NCBI GenBank assembly: GCA_031308135.1
Contig: JAHLJT010009436.1
Coordinates: forward strand, 165,336,713-165,400,712
DNA length: 64,000 bases
Direction of reading: 5' to 3'
Source: Acheta domesticus
Taxonomy: Eukaryota > Arthropoda > Insecta > Orthoptera > Gryllidae
Shown piece by piece: positions 31,941 through 44,125 of the stretch. The position numbers were made by a program, and so were the translations under genes. Within the stretch, counting starts at the first letter, position 1, and each line of letters starts with the position of its first letter. The notes beneath the pieces are model-generated. The model did no database searches and had not been told where the DNA came from. It saw nothing but the letters and a program-made list of their open reading frames with translations.

Positions 31941-32960
31941 ATGGCCAACTGCGACTTTATTACAAAAACTGAGAATGCACATATACAAGTGTTGCCAGAA
32001 TTCGATGTCACATCATGCAGTCTAGATTATTTTCTCGCAAGGATCGAATCCTTTTTAAGTAATTTTCAAAGACCTCACGGAACACCGCAAGCAGAACTAA
32101 TTAATGATTTTTTCGATGTCATAAAATCAAAATTGAAAGAAGCGAGCGGAGCATTTTAGTCGTAGAAGCGAACTCGAATTACAACAGATTCAAAGAGAAA
32201 CGTATAGGGAAATATGGCGAAAGACGAGAGGCTGCTCCTTAAAGAAATTTATAATTGTTACCCAAAGTTAAGTGAACCATTTACTGATTATCACAAACAA
32301 CTGTCCCCTGTTATAACAGCCTTCGCAAAATTAATTGTCAACCAGCGATTTTAAAAATGAAATTGAATGAAATCGAGGAGCTAGGATCAAACAACACAAT
32401 TACGGTAGAGATTTTAGAACCGTATCAATCTTACCCTCGCTATTGTCAGGACGCGGTCTTGATAACACCCTTGGAAGTTGCCGGTCGTATGACCACGAGA
32501 AGGGATACGAAAGAAACACGCATCAAATGAGGGGTCCCCAGAAACAACCTCCTCTGCAGCATAGATTCAGAAATGAACTACCACTACCAAACCCATTTGT
32601 TGCATCAAATTTCTCTACGTAGTCGAGATAACAAAATCACGATTTCTTACGTGCGCCTATGCAGGGAACATCTCAAACATTTATCTATCAAAACCGGATG
32701 ATCCCTCCTCATGCACCCCAGTATCAATCCCTCCTCCGGATATGCAGCCGCACAAATCCCGCGGCCGACACATCACCCAGCCTCCGACGCCTGTACGTCA
32801 GAGCGCCCGCCCTTATCCTGCTCCCAACATACAAAGGCGATTCGCCCCACAAGATCCGTCCAGATTCCCAGACCGATTGTATAACCTGAACACTCACTAT
32901 AAACCAGAAGACGAACTCTTTTATTGGCCCAAAACTTACGAAAACGCGGAAGACTTATGA
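31941..32960 (+). pseudogene. gag: Ty3/gypsy-type gag, broken
   Basis: The first frame (31941-32159) reads ...VLPEFDVTSCSLDYFLARIESF and LINDFFDVIKSKLKEASGAF, the usual start of insect gypsy gag proteins. It continues in shifted frames with EIYNCYPKLSEPFTDYHKQL (about 32246-32305) and a Pro/Arg-rich tail (RRFAPQDPSRFPDRLYN, to 32957). Several frameshifts and stops make it a relic. The following reverse transcriptase (33143 onward) is of the BEL/Pao type, so this gag is not the partner of that pol and the two were brought together by insertion or recombination. Confidence 0.6.
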
Positions 32961-33142
32961 AACTGCCAATGAATGAGTACTACCGGAACAGGGATCAAAG
33001 TTATTTGACAACTGCACAATTCCATGTTATGACTTCAATTCACGCAGGTGAGCATCGTGAATTTCATTCGTCCGCGTGTATTAACCTTCAAAGTAAATTA
33101 CACGTGTTTGTGGTGTTTGAACTGTTCGAACTTTGATAACTA

Positions 33143-34090
33143 GTGATTCTACCACTATCAGCCACATTTAGTGGTTGGTTCACTCCAGGATGGATTAATC
33201 CTGCAGTCCTGCAGGACGACGTATTCAGTCAGGTTCTTAAGTTCAGAATGAATACGGTGGCTTTCATGACCGACCTTACAAAAATGTATCGACAGATTTG
33301 GTTGCATCCAGAGGAACTCCATTATCACAAGATATTTTGGAGACCGGATCCTTCCGTGCCATTGAAAGACTAGATAAGTCTAGATAACTACTAGAAAGTC
33401 TAGATAACACTCACTTACGGTACGGCCCCAGCTTCATTTCTTGCTACGAAAGTACTTTCTCAACTAGTGCTTACTGAAGGGCAGATTATCCAATTGCATC
33501 CGAAATAATCACTAATCATTTTACATGGACGATTGTCTAGCCGGCGCTGCAACGGTGCCAGAAGCTCTTCCGGCGTATCATGAACTCAATGAAATACTGT
33601 CTAATGACGGTTTTCATTTTCGCAAGTGGAGCTCCAATTCATTAGATCTGTTGAAATGTATTCCTACCGAAGACAAAGAGGTAGCAGAAACTAGAAGTTT
33701 CGATGATACATTACAGTGCTCGGTCAGGGCACTCGGTCTTTTATGGCATGCAGCCACTGATCAGTTTCGAATTATATAAGATCTCAGCCGCTATTTATTC
33801 ATTTCAAGGTTCACAAATCATCATTTTTATCTTGTGTTGCCTTGATTTTCGATCCTTTGGGATTGATATCCCCCACGTTGATAACATGTAAGATCTTGTT
33901 TCAACGGTTTTGGTCAGAAAAGGTAGGTTGAGACGACTATTTGCCCGATCGTATTCACGATCAATGGTAAAAAATTTTACATTATCTTCCTGAGGTAGGA
34001 AATATCACCTTTCCCAGGTGTGTCAGCCCTTCGGTGCCAAAAGAACTATTGCAAATTCATGGATTATATTGTGGCGGCATGCAACGACGC
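33143..34090 (+). pseudogene. pol: BEL/Pao reverse transcriptase, broken
   Basis: The frame at 33143 reads LQDDVFSQVLKFRMN and FMTDLTKMYRQIWLHPEELH, the BEL/Pao reverse transcriptase signature. A short duplication of 'agtctagataac' near 33376-33407 breaks the frame. The next piece has YGTAPASFLATKVLSQL (about 33417-33470), then the catalytic YMDD box at 33522-33533 (YMDDCLAGA), followed by LNEILSNDGFHFRKWSSNS and, in another frame, FDPLGLISPTLI near 33852-33890. Homology fades near 34090. At least three frame changes; no LTR, protease or integrase can be tied to it. Confidence 0.85.
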
Positions 34091-34099
34091 CCTAATAAA

Positions 34100-35583
34100 T
34101 TTTTAGCAAATGCTTGTTTTTCATACTCGCTGGCACGCGCACGTGCGCCCAACCGCGCCTCCCCCACCCGCCTCTTCTTCTAGCGTCCCCTCGCCTACTT
34201 TGGGAGAAAAATTTACAACCCTCCGACCGCACCGTGCCCCCTCGCAATGAATACCCCCTGTATTCCGCCCCCACCCTCCCCTGTGCGAGCTCTCCCCCGC
34301 CGGAATGTTCCCGTCATCACGCCTGCCACACTGATACTAATAAGTCCTAACCCTTGCCATACGATAATTGCTCCCACGAGATGTAAACCGTCGAACGGGG
34401 CAGCTGCGTTTCGTCAGAGAGAGATGGAAGAAGAGAGAGAACATCCGAGGAAAATTTCCACAAAATTACGAATCACGATTCGTTAGAATATTCCTACGGC
34501 GCAGTAAGCTCCGGCCAATAGCCGACAATTATTTCCCGAAAGTAGGCCACCGAGCCCAAGACGAGCTTAGGAGGGAAGGAGATCCGAATAGGAACGGATT
34601 CTCACAAACTTTGAAAAAGGCACTTGAGAGCTAGTTGCGAGAGAGGAAACTTCATGCATGGTCATGGAGGTCGTGAACTTGTTTTTGTTTTTTTAACGGT
34701 GAACCGTTTACTTCCCGATCGCGAGGCCGTGCAACAAGATTTGTCTGCCATATTCGCACTGCAGAGACTTTTCATTCGCTCTATGAGCGAATAATGCCTG
34801 AAGGCACCAGTCACCGAACCGATTTCATTTTCGTGTGTTCGATGAACTATTAACTCGTTGCCAAATGCGGGTGTACGACACACGAATACCGTGATCTGGC
34901 TTCTGATCCGTGCTCACGATTAAGTACTCCCGCGCCGCGCGACCGAGCTGTGATGAAGGGCGACTCCTGACTTGTAACGGCGCCCTGATGAAAGTGGAGG
35001 GGGGGCCTCCGCATCCTCGCCGCCGCTGCCCGTCGGACACACGAGAAGCATCCCCCAGCGGGTTCCTGGAGGCGCCTGCCTTTACAACACTGCGGCTCGC
35101 CGCGTGTCTACAATCTTCGCAGACGCCGAGGTCATCGACCGCCTCGTGCCCCTTCGGCACACGCCTACAGGGATCGCTAAGACTCCAACCGTTCGCCCGC
35201 GCTTTGGGGCGTTCCCCTCGAAACGAGGCGGAGAACAATATTATCAATCTTCATGTGTTTTTCTTTTTTTGAGTTAAGCGTTGCCGTGACATGGCATTTT
35301 TATTGTAACGTAGTTTAAATATGGTTGTCTTCGGTTATTTTTTATTACTAATATTATTCTTTTAGATCATATTTTCCCGGGCTCACTAGCTAGGGTGTAA
35401 TCCCACCTCATGGGACTTTTAGTGTAATTTCCCCGATCGTAGGTCGGGAATAAATGTTTATTCTTGTTCTATTACCCAATTATGGCAAATTGTTCTTTAT
35501 GTAGTTTATCGCCCCTGCACCTCACTTTCCCCCACCACGCGAGGAACCGCGATCATGCTCTACCAGACGGGCACCCGTTGCAA
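34100..35583. mobile_element. GC-rich LTR-like segment
   Basis: Non-coding and GC-rich, with a CCAAT box (34514), a two-unit GAA/TTC site near 34489 and AATAAA at 35450. It ends near 'cccgttgca' at 35583, just before the gypsy gag at 35640. It interrupts the BEL/Pao relic on its left. It may be the 5' LTR of that gypsy copy, but the LTR start is not found. Open frames on both strands (34114-35272) are composition artefacts. Confidence 0.4.
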
Positions 35584-35639
35584 TATTAAATAGCAGCCAA
35601 TATGATGAGGAATTCGTTAAGGCGTTGTGCAAAGCAACG

Positions 35640-36690
35640 AAACAACAATGAAAGAGCGTGATAAGTTAGAATTAGAGCGATAACGGGATAAATTAGAACG
35701 CGAAGAGAAAAAAGAAAGACTAGATCGCGAGCTCGAATTAGAGAAATTCCGAATAGCGAGTCAGACGCCGACGAGAAGAGTAAGTTCAGGAAATGAGGCG
35801 AAGATGCAAAAGCACATACGATTGACTCATGCTATGGACAGATTCAAAGGCGATAATGATGATATCACCACTTATTTAAGCGTGTTTGAGAGTCAAGCGG
35901 AATTGTTACGAGTGCCGGAGGGAGATTGGGCTACTTCCCCATCAATCAACTCATGGCTAACGTAAGAAGATGGGAAAACAATGACCGAATATGCAGACAT
36001 TAAATCTAAATTGTTAGAAATGTACAAATTTAATGCTGAAAAGCTTAGGCAGTTATCCGTGAGGCACATGAAGTCTCCGAACATCACGTGGAATGTGTAC
36101 GCACGCGAATTACAAAATTATTGGAAAGAATGGGTCGCAGGGCTGAGCATATCAACTTTCGAGGGATTGCTTCACATGATCGTGACTGATCAAATGAAAT
36201 GGCGAGTTCCAGCTGCAATGAAGGAACATTGATGAGTGGGGAAATTTCGCAATTCCACTTGAATTCGCGAAGAAACTTGATAACTACGAAAACAATAGGT
36301 CGGGATGGAAAAGTAGCTTCTCAAAATCGTTTCAGACAAAGGACGTCGAGGCAGACGTTGCCGTCGTCGCGGAAAAACAGAAGCAGGTACCTGTCGCCGG
36401 GAAACCTTTGCACAAAGCCCGTGACGTCAGGGAAGAGTTAAAAAAAACAGCGTTCGGAAATTGCGGGTCACCTAAGCATCGCGCACGTGACTGCCCAAGT
36501 AAGCGGGAGTAGGAAAAAGGGCGAAAGGGTCGGCCACGTAGCGAAGAGGAAGCGGCGGAGCTTTTCCAACCCTTTACGTGTAACGAACTCATAAATGAAA
36601 ACAGGGATTCTGGTGCATCTTTCGACGCAGTCAATGAACGGTTCGTAGATTATGATTTAACAGGGTTAATGGACGATTGTCTAGCCGGAC
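35640..36690 (+). pseudogene. gag: Ty3/gypsy gag-protease, broken
   Basis: Begins with a charged coiled-coil (EREEKKERLDRELELEKFRI near 35697-35756). The capsid-type segment follows (MDRFKGDNDDITTYLSVFESQ and, from 35981, EYADIKSKLLEMYKFNAEKL). A zinc knuckle lies near 36448-36494 (FGNCGSPKHRARDC), in which the first cysteine seems lost, and the protease motif RDSGASFDAV lies near 36603-36632. Frames break near 35963, 36232 and 36512. At 36669 the protease frame runs into a 20-base stretch identical to the YMDD region of the BEL/Pao relic at 33525, a sign of recombination. Confidence 0.75.
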
Positions 36691-36770
36691 AACATTCATC
36701 CTCATCCACTCCCCGGGCTTCCACGCCACGGACATCCACGCCGCGTTAGCCGCGACTTTTCTCGTCACTC

Positions 36771-38330
36771 GTGCCAGACACAAACGATGGCCGAGAGCGC
36801 CTCGGAGGCGCAAGCCACCGCCTTGCTAGCGGCCGTGCAGCAGCACCTCTCAGTGCAGCTGTCCTGCGAGCCGACCCCAAAATTCGACATGGACCGGGCC
36901 TGGGAGTACATCATCACGCAGGTGAACAACCCGGATGTGGCAAGCGCGACCGGGTCGAGGCTGAATACCTGAAGCACCGCCACCCATTTTATGACTCGAT
37001 GGATGACGAAGCGGCTTCCTTCGTCCGCGAACGCGTGCGGCTGCTGACTATCGCCCTAAAGCGCGGGTGGCGCACGGCAGTACATAATATTGCCGACAAC
37101 GACCTCTTCGGTCTCAAGATCATCGAGCCGCCGCCCCTGCCCGCCCCGCAGCCGTCACGCGCACCATACCGCAAACGTGGTGCTGCCAACGCCGGCCGGC
37201 CCTTTTCACGCGGGCGCGGCGCGTCGCGGACGGCGCCAGCATCTTCGGCGGCGTAAGCGCCCACGCCGCCTGCAAGGGACCGCGCCGGCATTTGCCGCCC
37301 CCCCGCCAGGGGTGGGACATGTCATGGGCACTGGACATCCCTGAGTGGGATCCCACGGATTTTCTGACAATCTTTGACGAGCTCCTCCCCGTCATAGAGG
37401 AAGATCCAGCGGCGCCGCCGCCGGAACAGGTGCCTATTGATTGGGCCTTCTGGCGGCCGATAATCAAAGAACTCAGCGCGGATCAACCGGACACCCCTGA
37501 CCGGCAAGACAACGACCGGCCAGAAGAGGACGACGACGACGACGACGGCTTCGATGACGCCAGCGTCGCCCCACGCCGCATGCGCCGCGTTCCATTACGC
37601 GACGTCTCCCCGCTACAGTTTGCGGCGCGGCGCACTCCGAATGTGCCGCATCCCCTTTTCCAGTAAGGGGTGGGCCACATTCCTCCGGCAACGGTCCCGT
37701 TCGCGGTCCGCACAACCTCCAGGCGTCTCGCGAAGACGCTGGCAAATATGGCTGACGCAGGAATTTTCAAGCAAACTGTCGACGCGCCCGCAAATTCCTT
37801 TTCATGCTTCCGAAAGCAAGCCGAAATCAGGAAAATTCCGGCTCATCTACGACATGTTACGGACACAGTGCTACGAACACACGCCGCCGGTGTGCCTCCC
37901 GTCACCTATCTCCGTGCTTCATGACATCCAAGAGTATCATCTTGCGGTCAGAATAGACTTAACGGACGGTTTCTAGCACATCCTGCTCGCTGAGCAGACC
38001 TCGCGCCTTTTCGGGGTCTCCACGGGACGACAGCACTACGCCTTCCAGACCCAGCCCATGGGCTGGACATTGTCGCCGCTCATTATGCAGACGGCTATCC
38101 GGGCAGCAGTGAGTCACTTCTGTACATGTATGGCACCTGTATACTACGACATCCTGCTCTTGTCCAACTCCGCGACCTCACTACTGGATGACGTACGGGC
38201 CCTCACCCACGCCGGTTTCAAGATCGACCGCAGCAAATCCCAGCTCACGCCATCATTTACTCACTCCGCCTCCGGAATTCGCCTGGGACCCCGGGCTCTT
38301 CGAGATTTTTGACGAGTTATTATCCTGAGT
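36771..38330 (+). pseudogene. GC-rich retroelement with unplaced reverse transcriptase
   Basis: Markedly GC-rich compared with its neighbours. A gag-like part opens at 36787 (MAESASEAQATALLAAVQQH) and continues in another frame as DDEAASFVRERVRLLTIALK (about 37000-37070), with an Arg-rich end. A second acidic part is at 37292-37666. The reverse transcriptase follows in shifted frames: ADAGIFKQTVDAPANSF, then SGKFRLIYDML (about 37825), HLAVRIDLTDGF, GVSTGRQHYAF, QPMGWTLSPLIMQ and YYDILLLS (about 38142-38168) where YxDD is expected. The PMGWTLSP motif differs from the usual gypsy and copia versions. It ends at the Mutator-like copy at 38335. I cannot assign it to a named clade. Confidence 0.7.
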
Positions 38331-38334
38331 CCTA

Positions 38335-39440
38335 GAGACCCCCCATTTGAAATAAATAGAAAAATTGTTAATGCATTTACTGAGATTGGGAATGGGCATA
38401 GAGCCATTGAGCAGTTCCGTATGACTGTGGGGTTTTCAGTAACGAGTGTATCCACATATAGTGCTCATATGAAAAGTTTAACAGAAGATTATAAAAATGT
38501 GAAAGAGGAAGTATTGAAAAAATCTCATGCCGTCATCAGTAAGGCGTTCCAAGACATTGATTCAACACTATTCTCTAGTGACACCATCGATATTTCAGTT
38601 TCATATGATGGGACATGGCATAAACGTACCCAAACATCGAATTATGGATAGAGCATTTCTATTGACATGTTGATAGGTCTTGTAGATTTCCATGTACTTT
38701 CAAAGTACTGTGGAGTATGTGAGCAAAAGAAAAAAGTGATGTGCATAAAAACAAGAATATAAAGAATGGCAGCAAGTGCATAAAGAAAATGCTGAATGTG
38801 AAATTAATTTTAGGGGATCTCCCAAAGCAATGGAAGTAGCAGCAGAACAAATATGGAAGAGATCAACCAATTTTAAAGTTAATTACACTACAATTCCCTT
38901 AGATGGAGATGCGAAGACTTCTTTACCATCTTAAAACACACAGTGTTTATTGTCAAGAGAAACCAATTGGAAAACAGGAATGCATTAACAATGTGGCTAA
39001 AAGACACAAAACTGGCTTAAAAAGTGTGCAGGGCAAAAGGTGTTTCACTACGAGGCAAAAAGAGGAAGCCTAAAGGAAGACACAATTGTAAAACTCGCTG
39101 GCTATTACCGAAGTGCAATTAAAAAAATATTCCAAATGAAGTCTGCTATTTTTGCGACTTTACACCAGTGCATGTCCCACAGACTCTAAATCTCAACACT
39201 GAATGCCCTGGAGGTGAAGACAATTGGTGTTTTTACAATATGGCTATTTCTGCTGGAACTGATGTACCAAAATACGATAGCCCCACCATGAAAACTGTGA
39301 TTACAGAACAATTGGTGTGCAAGATTACACACGTTTACAGGAGACTGGCATCTGATGAACTGCTTGAACGCTGCTCAGGAGGCAAAACACTGGATTTTTT
39401 CTACCAATCACTGTATTACGGTAAAGTGACTACGATACAC
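38335..39440 (+). pseudogene. Mutator-like transposase, copy A (truncated)
   Basis: Matches 40900-41975 almost base for base but lacks the 5' part and the 3' end. Recognisable pieces are PPFEINRKIVNAF, ISVSYDGTWHKRTQTSNYG (about 38592-38648), FHVLSKYCGVC, a later DGDAKTSLPS, and WCFYNMAISAGTDV ... RLASDELLERCSGGKT. These are landmarks of the Mutator-like transposase domain found in animal repeats. Many frameshifts and stops. It starts abruptly after the GC-rich retroelement and ends where an I-type LINE 3' end begins (about 39441). Confidence 0.72.
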
Positions 39441-40440
39441 CAAAACACTTATCAAGTGAAGTGGTCCTAAGAAAAGTCGCTTTAGAAACAATCAGCACTC
39501 AATACACTCCGGAAGAATGGCTGCACATATATTGTGATGGATCCTCCATGCCAGATTCTGGTAACACTGGAACAGGGTATGTCTCCAACGCCTTCGAGGA
39601 CTCTGTGGCGGTGGAGGCGCGACTGACCATCTATGATGGCGAAATCGCCGCCGTCCACGAAGCTTGCAAATCCCTAGAAGCTCATACCGCCCAAAAGATT
39701 GTGTTTTTCATTGATTGCCAAGCGGCAATACTGGCACTGTCTAGCAATTGCCACACAGACTGTGCAAAAACCTTATCCTGCCGTGCCAGGATCCCAAAAC
39801 TTATACAAGATGGCCGTCAAATCGTCCTATAGAGGATTCCTAGCCACGTTGGTGTTCCAGGGAATGAAAAAGCAGGCGAGCTGGTCAAGAAAGACACATT
39901 TGATCAGCCACAAAGCCACCAGTCGTATTCCACCGCGAAATCCTGCAAAAAGCGCTCAATGAATGTCTGGGTGAAAGCACGACGAATTGAGAGCGCCGCG
40001 GGAAAACTTTGGTCCAGTCTGACGGAAACACCGATCCACCGCAATCTACCTCCAGCCACTAGTATCGCCGTGTTTAGAACCACAGGCCACGATTACCTTG
40101 TCAGCCACCTGCACCGCATAGGGGTCTTCGAAACCGACCTGTTTGCTATGTAATGGCCCAAAGATGGATGCAACAATTCTTCCGATGTGCCCAGCCCTGA
40201 GTTCCAACACAAACTCGTCAGAGGCTGAGTTATACAGAGAGAGCGCGCAGTCTATACTGGTCAGCGCGTCACCAAATGGCTAACCTGCCAAGGATGGGCG
40301 TTGGCTAGTAATAAGTAGTAGAACGTTTTCTCCTTTGCACTCTACGTCTTTGAAGAGAATATGAATTTAATCTGTTTTATTCCCTTTTGTAACGTAGAGT
40401 GTAATTAAGATGTGAAGTTTCGTAAAATAGTACATAATAG
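39441..40440 (+). pseudogene. I/Jockey-type LINE ORF2 3' end (RNase H, CCHC)
   Basis: The RNase H domain reads IYCDGSSMPDSGNTGTGYVS, EIAAVHEACKSLEAH, VFFIDCQAAILAL (about 39515-39750), then RIPSHVGVPGNEKAGELV in a shifted frame after a stop near 39830. A C-terminal cysteine motif (CPLCNGPKMD ... CPALSS, about 40143-40205) is typical of LINE ORF2 ends. Upstream endonuclease and reverse transcriptase are missing, as in 5'-truncated LINE copies. The 3' untranslated part runs to about 40440; no clear poly(A) tail is seen. It lies between the two Mutator-like copies. Confidence 0.75.
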
Positions 40441-40449
40441 TTTAGGTTA

Positions 40450-42340
40450 GGTTAGTTTCCATTATGGATAGAAATAATCGTCTTTCGAGGAAGAGACCTA
40501 GTAAAGTAGTAAATAAGATAAGATTAGTTTGCCAACAAAGGGAGACACTAAAGGCAAACTTAGCTACAGTGGGTCAGCGAGCCACAGAAAGCTTCCAGTT
40601 TTCAATTTTCAAGAACACCAGCAAAAAGAACAATTGCAACAACAGCAAGAGCAGCAACAACAGCGGGAGGAGCAGCAACATCTTCCACAACCTAGTGATG
40701 ATTGTTACATGATTATTCATAACAGCGTGTGGAAATAAATGTTTAATGGATGTGTTTGTGCGTAAAGTGGTTTACCAGGTATGTCCACAGAAGTGAAACA
40801 GACAATGGCATTTGCTCATACATCAGATGCATTAATTGCCAAGTAATTTGCAATGAAGCATTTTCCAGTCCTCGTGTTGAATCGTCTAAGACCTGTAGAC
40901 CCCCATTTGAAATAAATAGAAAAATTGTTAATGCATTTATTGAGATTGGGAATGGGCATAGTGCCATTGAGCAGTTCAGTATGACTGTGGGGTTTTCAGT
41001 AACGAGTGTATCCACCTATAGTGCTCATATGAACAGTTTAACCGGAGATGATAAAAATTTGAAAGAGGAAGTATTGAAAAAAATCTCATGCTGTCATCCG
41101 TAAGGCGTACCAAGACATTGATTCAACACTATCGCCTAGTGACACTATCGACATTTCAGTTTCATATGATGGGACTGGCATAAACGTATCCATACATCGA
41201 ATTATGGATAGGGCATTTCTATTGACATGTTGATATGTCTTGTTGTAGATTTCCATGTACTTTCAAAGTACTGTGGAGTATGTGAGCAAAAGAAAAAAGT
41301 GATGTGCATAAAAACAAGAATATAAAGAATGACAGCAAGTGCATAAAGAAAATGCTGAATGTGAAATTAATTTTAGTGGATCTCCCAAAGCAATGGAAGT
41401 AGCAGCAGAACAAATATGGAAGAGATCAACCAATTTTAAAGTTAATTACACTACAATTCCGTTAGATGGAGATGCGAAGACTTCTTTACCATCTTAAAAC
41501 ACACTGTGTTTATGGTCAAGAGAAACCAATTGGAAAACAGGAATGCATTAACAATGTGACTAAAAGACACAAAACTGGCTTAAAAAGTGTAGTGTCAGAA
41601 TGGAGGGCAAAAGGTGTTACACGAGGCAAAGAAGAGGAAGCCTGAAGGAAGACACTATTGTAAAACTCGCTGGCTATTAGCGAAGTGCAATTAAAAAATA
41701 TTCCAAATGCACAGCAAATGAAGTTTGCTATTTTTGCGACTTTACACCAGTGCATGTCCCACAGACTAAATCTCAACACTGAATGCCCTAGAGGTGAAGA
41801 CAAGTGGTGTTTTTACAATATGGCTATTTCTGCTGGAACTGATGTACCAAAACACGATAGCTCCACCATGAAAATTGTGCTGACAGAACAACTGGTGTGC
41901 AAGATTGTGCCAGTTAGAGGAGACTGGCGTCTGATGAACTGCTTGAACGCTGCTCAGGTGGCAAAACACTGAATTGCAATGAATCTTTGCAAAGCGTTAT
42001 TTGGATTGTGTCCAAAGGAAGTTTTTCTGTCAAAGAAAAAATTAGAAATGGTAGTCACATCAGCAATTGCTGAATTTAATATGGGATGTGAGGCAACCCA
42101 GATATTAAAAGATCAAGTAATTGGGAGTAAAGTCAGTTCATATAGTGAGAAAACCAGTGCACTCAGAGATAAGCGTCGCATGCAGCAAGGTGTACATTCC
42201 TCACAGTAACATAAGAAAACTGTCAGGAGAAAATTGAAAATGAAATCTGATAAGGAAATGCAGAAAAAGAAAGCAGAAGTCCAATGTATGGTGATGGGGA
42301 GTTTTAAAAGCGTGACAGGTATAGTAAGAGTGTTGTTTAT
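40450..42340 (+). pseudogene. Mutator-like transposase, copy B (fuller)
   Basis: A possible start is at 40464 (MDRNNRLSRKRPSKVVNKIR), followed by a Ser/Asn/Gln-rich repeat. The conserved part begins near 40770 with a cysteine cluster (GICSYIRCINCQVICNEAF), then PPFEINRKIVNAFIEIGNGH. It continues with ISVSYDG near 41152-41172 (frame broken just after), FHVLSKYCGVC, VSEWRAKGV, MKFAIFATLHQCMSH, WCFYNMAISAG and CPKEVFLSKKKLEMVVTSAIAEFNMGC (in part 42013-42090). This is the order of the Mutator-like transposase domain. There are many single-base disruptions. Copies A and B are close in sequence, so the duplication is not ancient. Terminal repeats were not identified. Confidence 0.75.
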
Positions 42341-42580
42341 GAGTTAAATTTTAAAATTGATTTTTTCCTAGTTCATTATTTTCAGCACTTACCTTGTTAC
42401 AAAAGGCTCCATGTAGTGCATTTATTAATCAATTGAGGGGCTCAGTGCCAGAAGGGGCTAACCCACAAAAATGAAAAAAAATCACTTTTTGACATATTTG
42501 AACATCTCATGCCATCTAAAAATGCCATCTACTATATTTGTTTCCCAACAAGTCCTGGTGCTACTTTTTTTGCCTAGCAC
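42341..42580. other. AT-rich, no gene seen
   Basis: Possibly the 3' end of the Mutator-like element; no termini found. Confidence 0.4.
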
Positions 42581-44125
42581 TAAGGGGTACGTTTACGTAT
42601 TTTGGGGAACATTCCTTGCAGGTTTCAATACACTCGCTTTGGTCTCGGACTCTTCTAGACGGGCGGTCGGGAACTAACCTACTCCCGATCAATCGGCTCG
42701 GACTAGGTCTTGCACTGAACTCCAGGGTGAGCGGGGGGATCCACGGCGGGGCAGCGCTGTGACATTTCCCTACTATATCTCCGTGCCAGCTCTGGCACCC
42801 CAGTGGGGTGTCCCTTGTTGGACTCCATGGTGGGTGGGGAGAACAGAGACGAATTCGCTTCTATTCGATGGAGCACTAAACTAACCCCTTGCCCCCTTCC
42901 GCAAGGAAGATGCGATGTGACAGGACAGTAAATTTGAATAGCTTCTTCCTCCGGGAAGAAGATAGACTAAGAAAGCCTCGGTTTCTCTTGATGTCTTGCA
43001 CCGAAACTGAGAAAACTTTTAAATGTGTTAGTGCGGTCCGCCTTGGGCGAGCAATTGAGGAAAGTTTGGAAAGCTCCAAGCGGTCGTGCGACAGAGAAAT
43101 GGTACCATTCTCTTTGAAGCGCGCACCGACGAGCAGATAGACAAGATTCTAAAAACTAAGCAGATTGCCGGCCTCCAAGTGGAAGTGACCACTCTCCTTA
43201 CCCTTAACCTACGTAAGGCAGTCGTCAACCATGAAGAATTTGCGTCTGAAAACGAGGATGAATTTCTTTCCTTTTTAAGAGCTACGGTGTAACGGAGGTG
43301 TATAGGATCGGGAGGAAGGAGAATGGGATAGAGATCCCCACTCCCACCTTGATCCTGACGTTTAATCTCCCTTCTCTCCCAGAGAAAATTAGCTGTGGGT
43401 ATTATAACCTTCACGTGCGGCCGTATGTGTCGAATCCCCTGCGCTGCTTCAAGTGTCAGAGGTTCGGTCGTACCCAACAAAGGTGTATGGCTGTAAGCCC
43501 TGCTTGCGCAAAGTGCGGCAAATCCGCACACGATCCAAACCCCTGTGCATGACCACTCCGCAGTGTAACCTGTGGAGACCATGCGCCCAACTCAAACAGG
43601 TGCCCCACTTATCTGAGAGAGAGGGAGATCCAAAAGATTAGAGTGACAGAGAAAGTATCTTTTCCGGAAGCGAAACGCCGATACTGAAGAACCCTGTAGA
43701 ACTCAGGTGTTTTTTCTCTAGCACTCTGGCGAACACGGTAAAAGCAACGAGTATTCAGTCTTCCCCTGCTACTCCCCCAGTAGCTCACTTCTGTTGCCAG
43801 GTATCCCCAGTGGACTTCCCTGAGGAGACATCGCCTTTGCAAGGTGGGAAGATAATTCCCTCAAAATACAAAACACCACCCAAGAAAGCAACACAGAAGA
43901 AGTCAGACCAAGAATCCTCTTCTCAGCCGCGCAAGAAGGCTGACGTCATACGGCCTCCTGGCCTGGGCAAGAAAAATATTGATAAATCCTCCGAACTCCG
44001 ACCACCTACCCCGACACCTGAGACTCGCTCTGAGCGATCTCTCAGCCTGTCGAGCAGTGGTCAGGATGAGTCTGCCTCGGAGGAAACTTCAGCCGGGGTG
44101 GGCACTCGCCCTTTCGGGCGACAGA
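42580..44125 (+). pseudogene. Jockey-like LINE 5' end with ORF1 (gag-like), broken
   Basis: About 300 bp of leader precede the coding part. ORF1 begins near 42889 (RKPRFLLMSCTETEKTFKCV, RLGRAIEESLESSK) and continues at 43095 in another frame (ILFEARTDEQIDKILKTKQI) and again at 43298 (VYRIGRKENGIEIPTPTLIL). It has cysteine knuckles at about 43442-43550 (CFKCQRFGRTQQRC, CAKCGKSAHDPNPC). This is the nucleic-acid-binding ORF1 of Jockey-type LINEs. A basic, Pro/Ser-rich tail follows (43810-44125). The ORF2 expected downstream is absent; the sequence changes at about 44125 to an unrelated fragment. Confidence 0.75.

Noticed and set aside
34114..35272. Host genes in the GC-rich block before the gypsy gag
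   Set aside because: Open frames occur on both strands without domains; position and AATAAA fit an LTR-like segment better.
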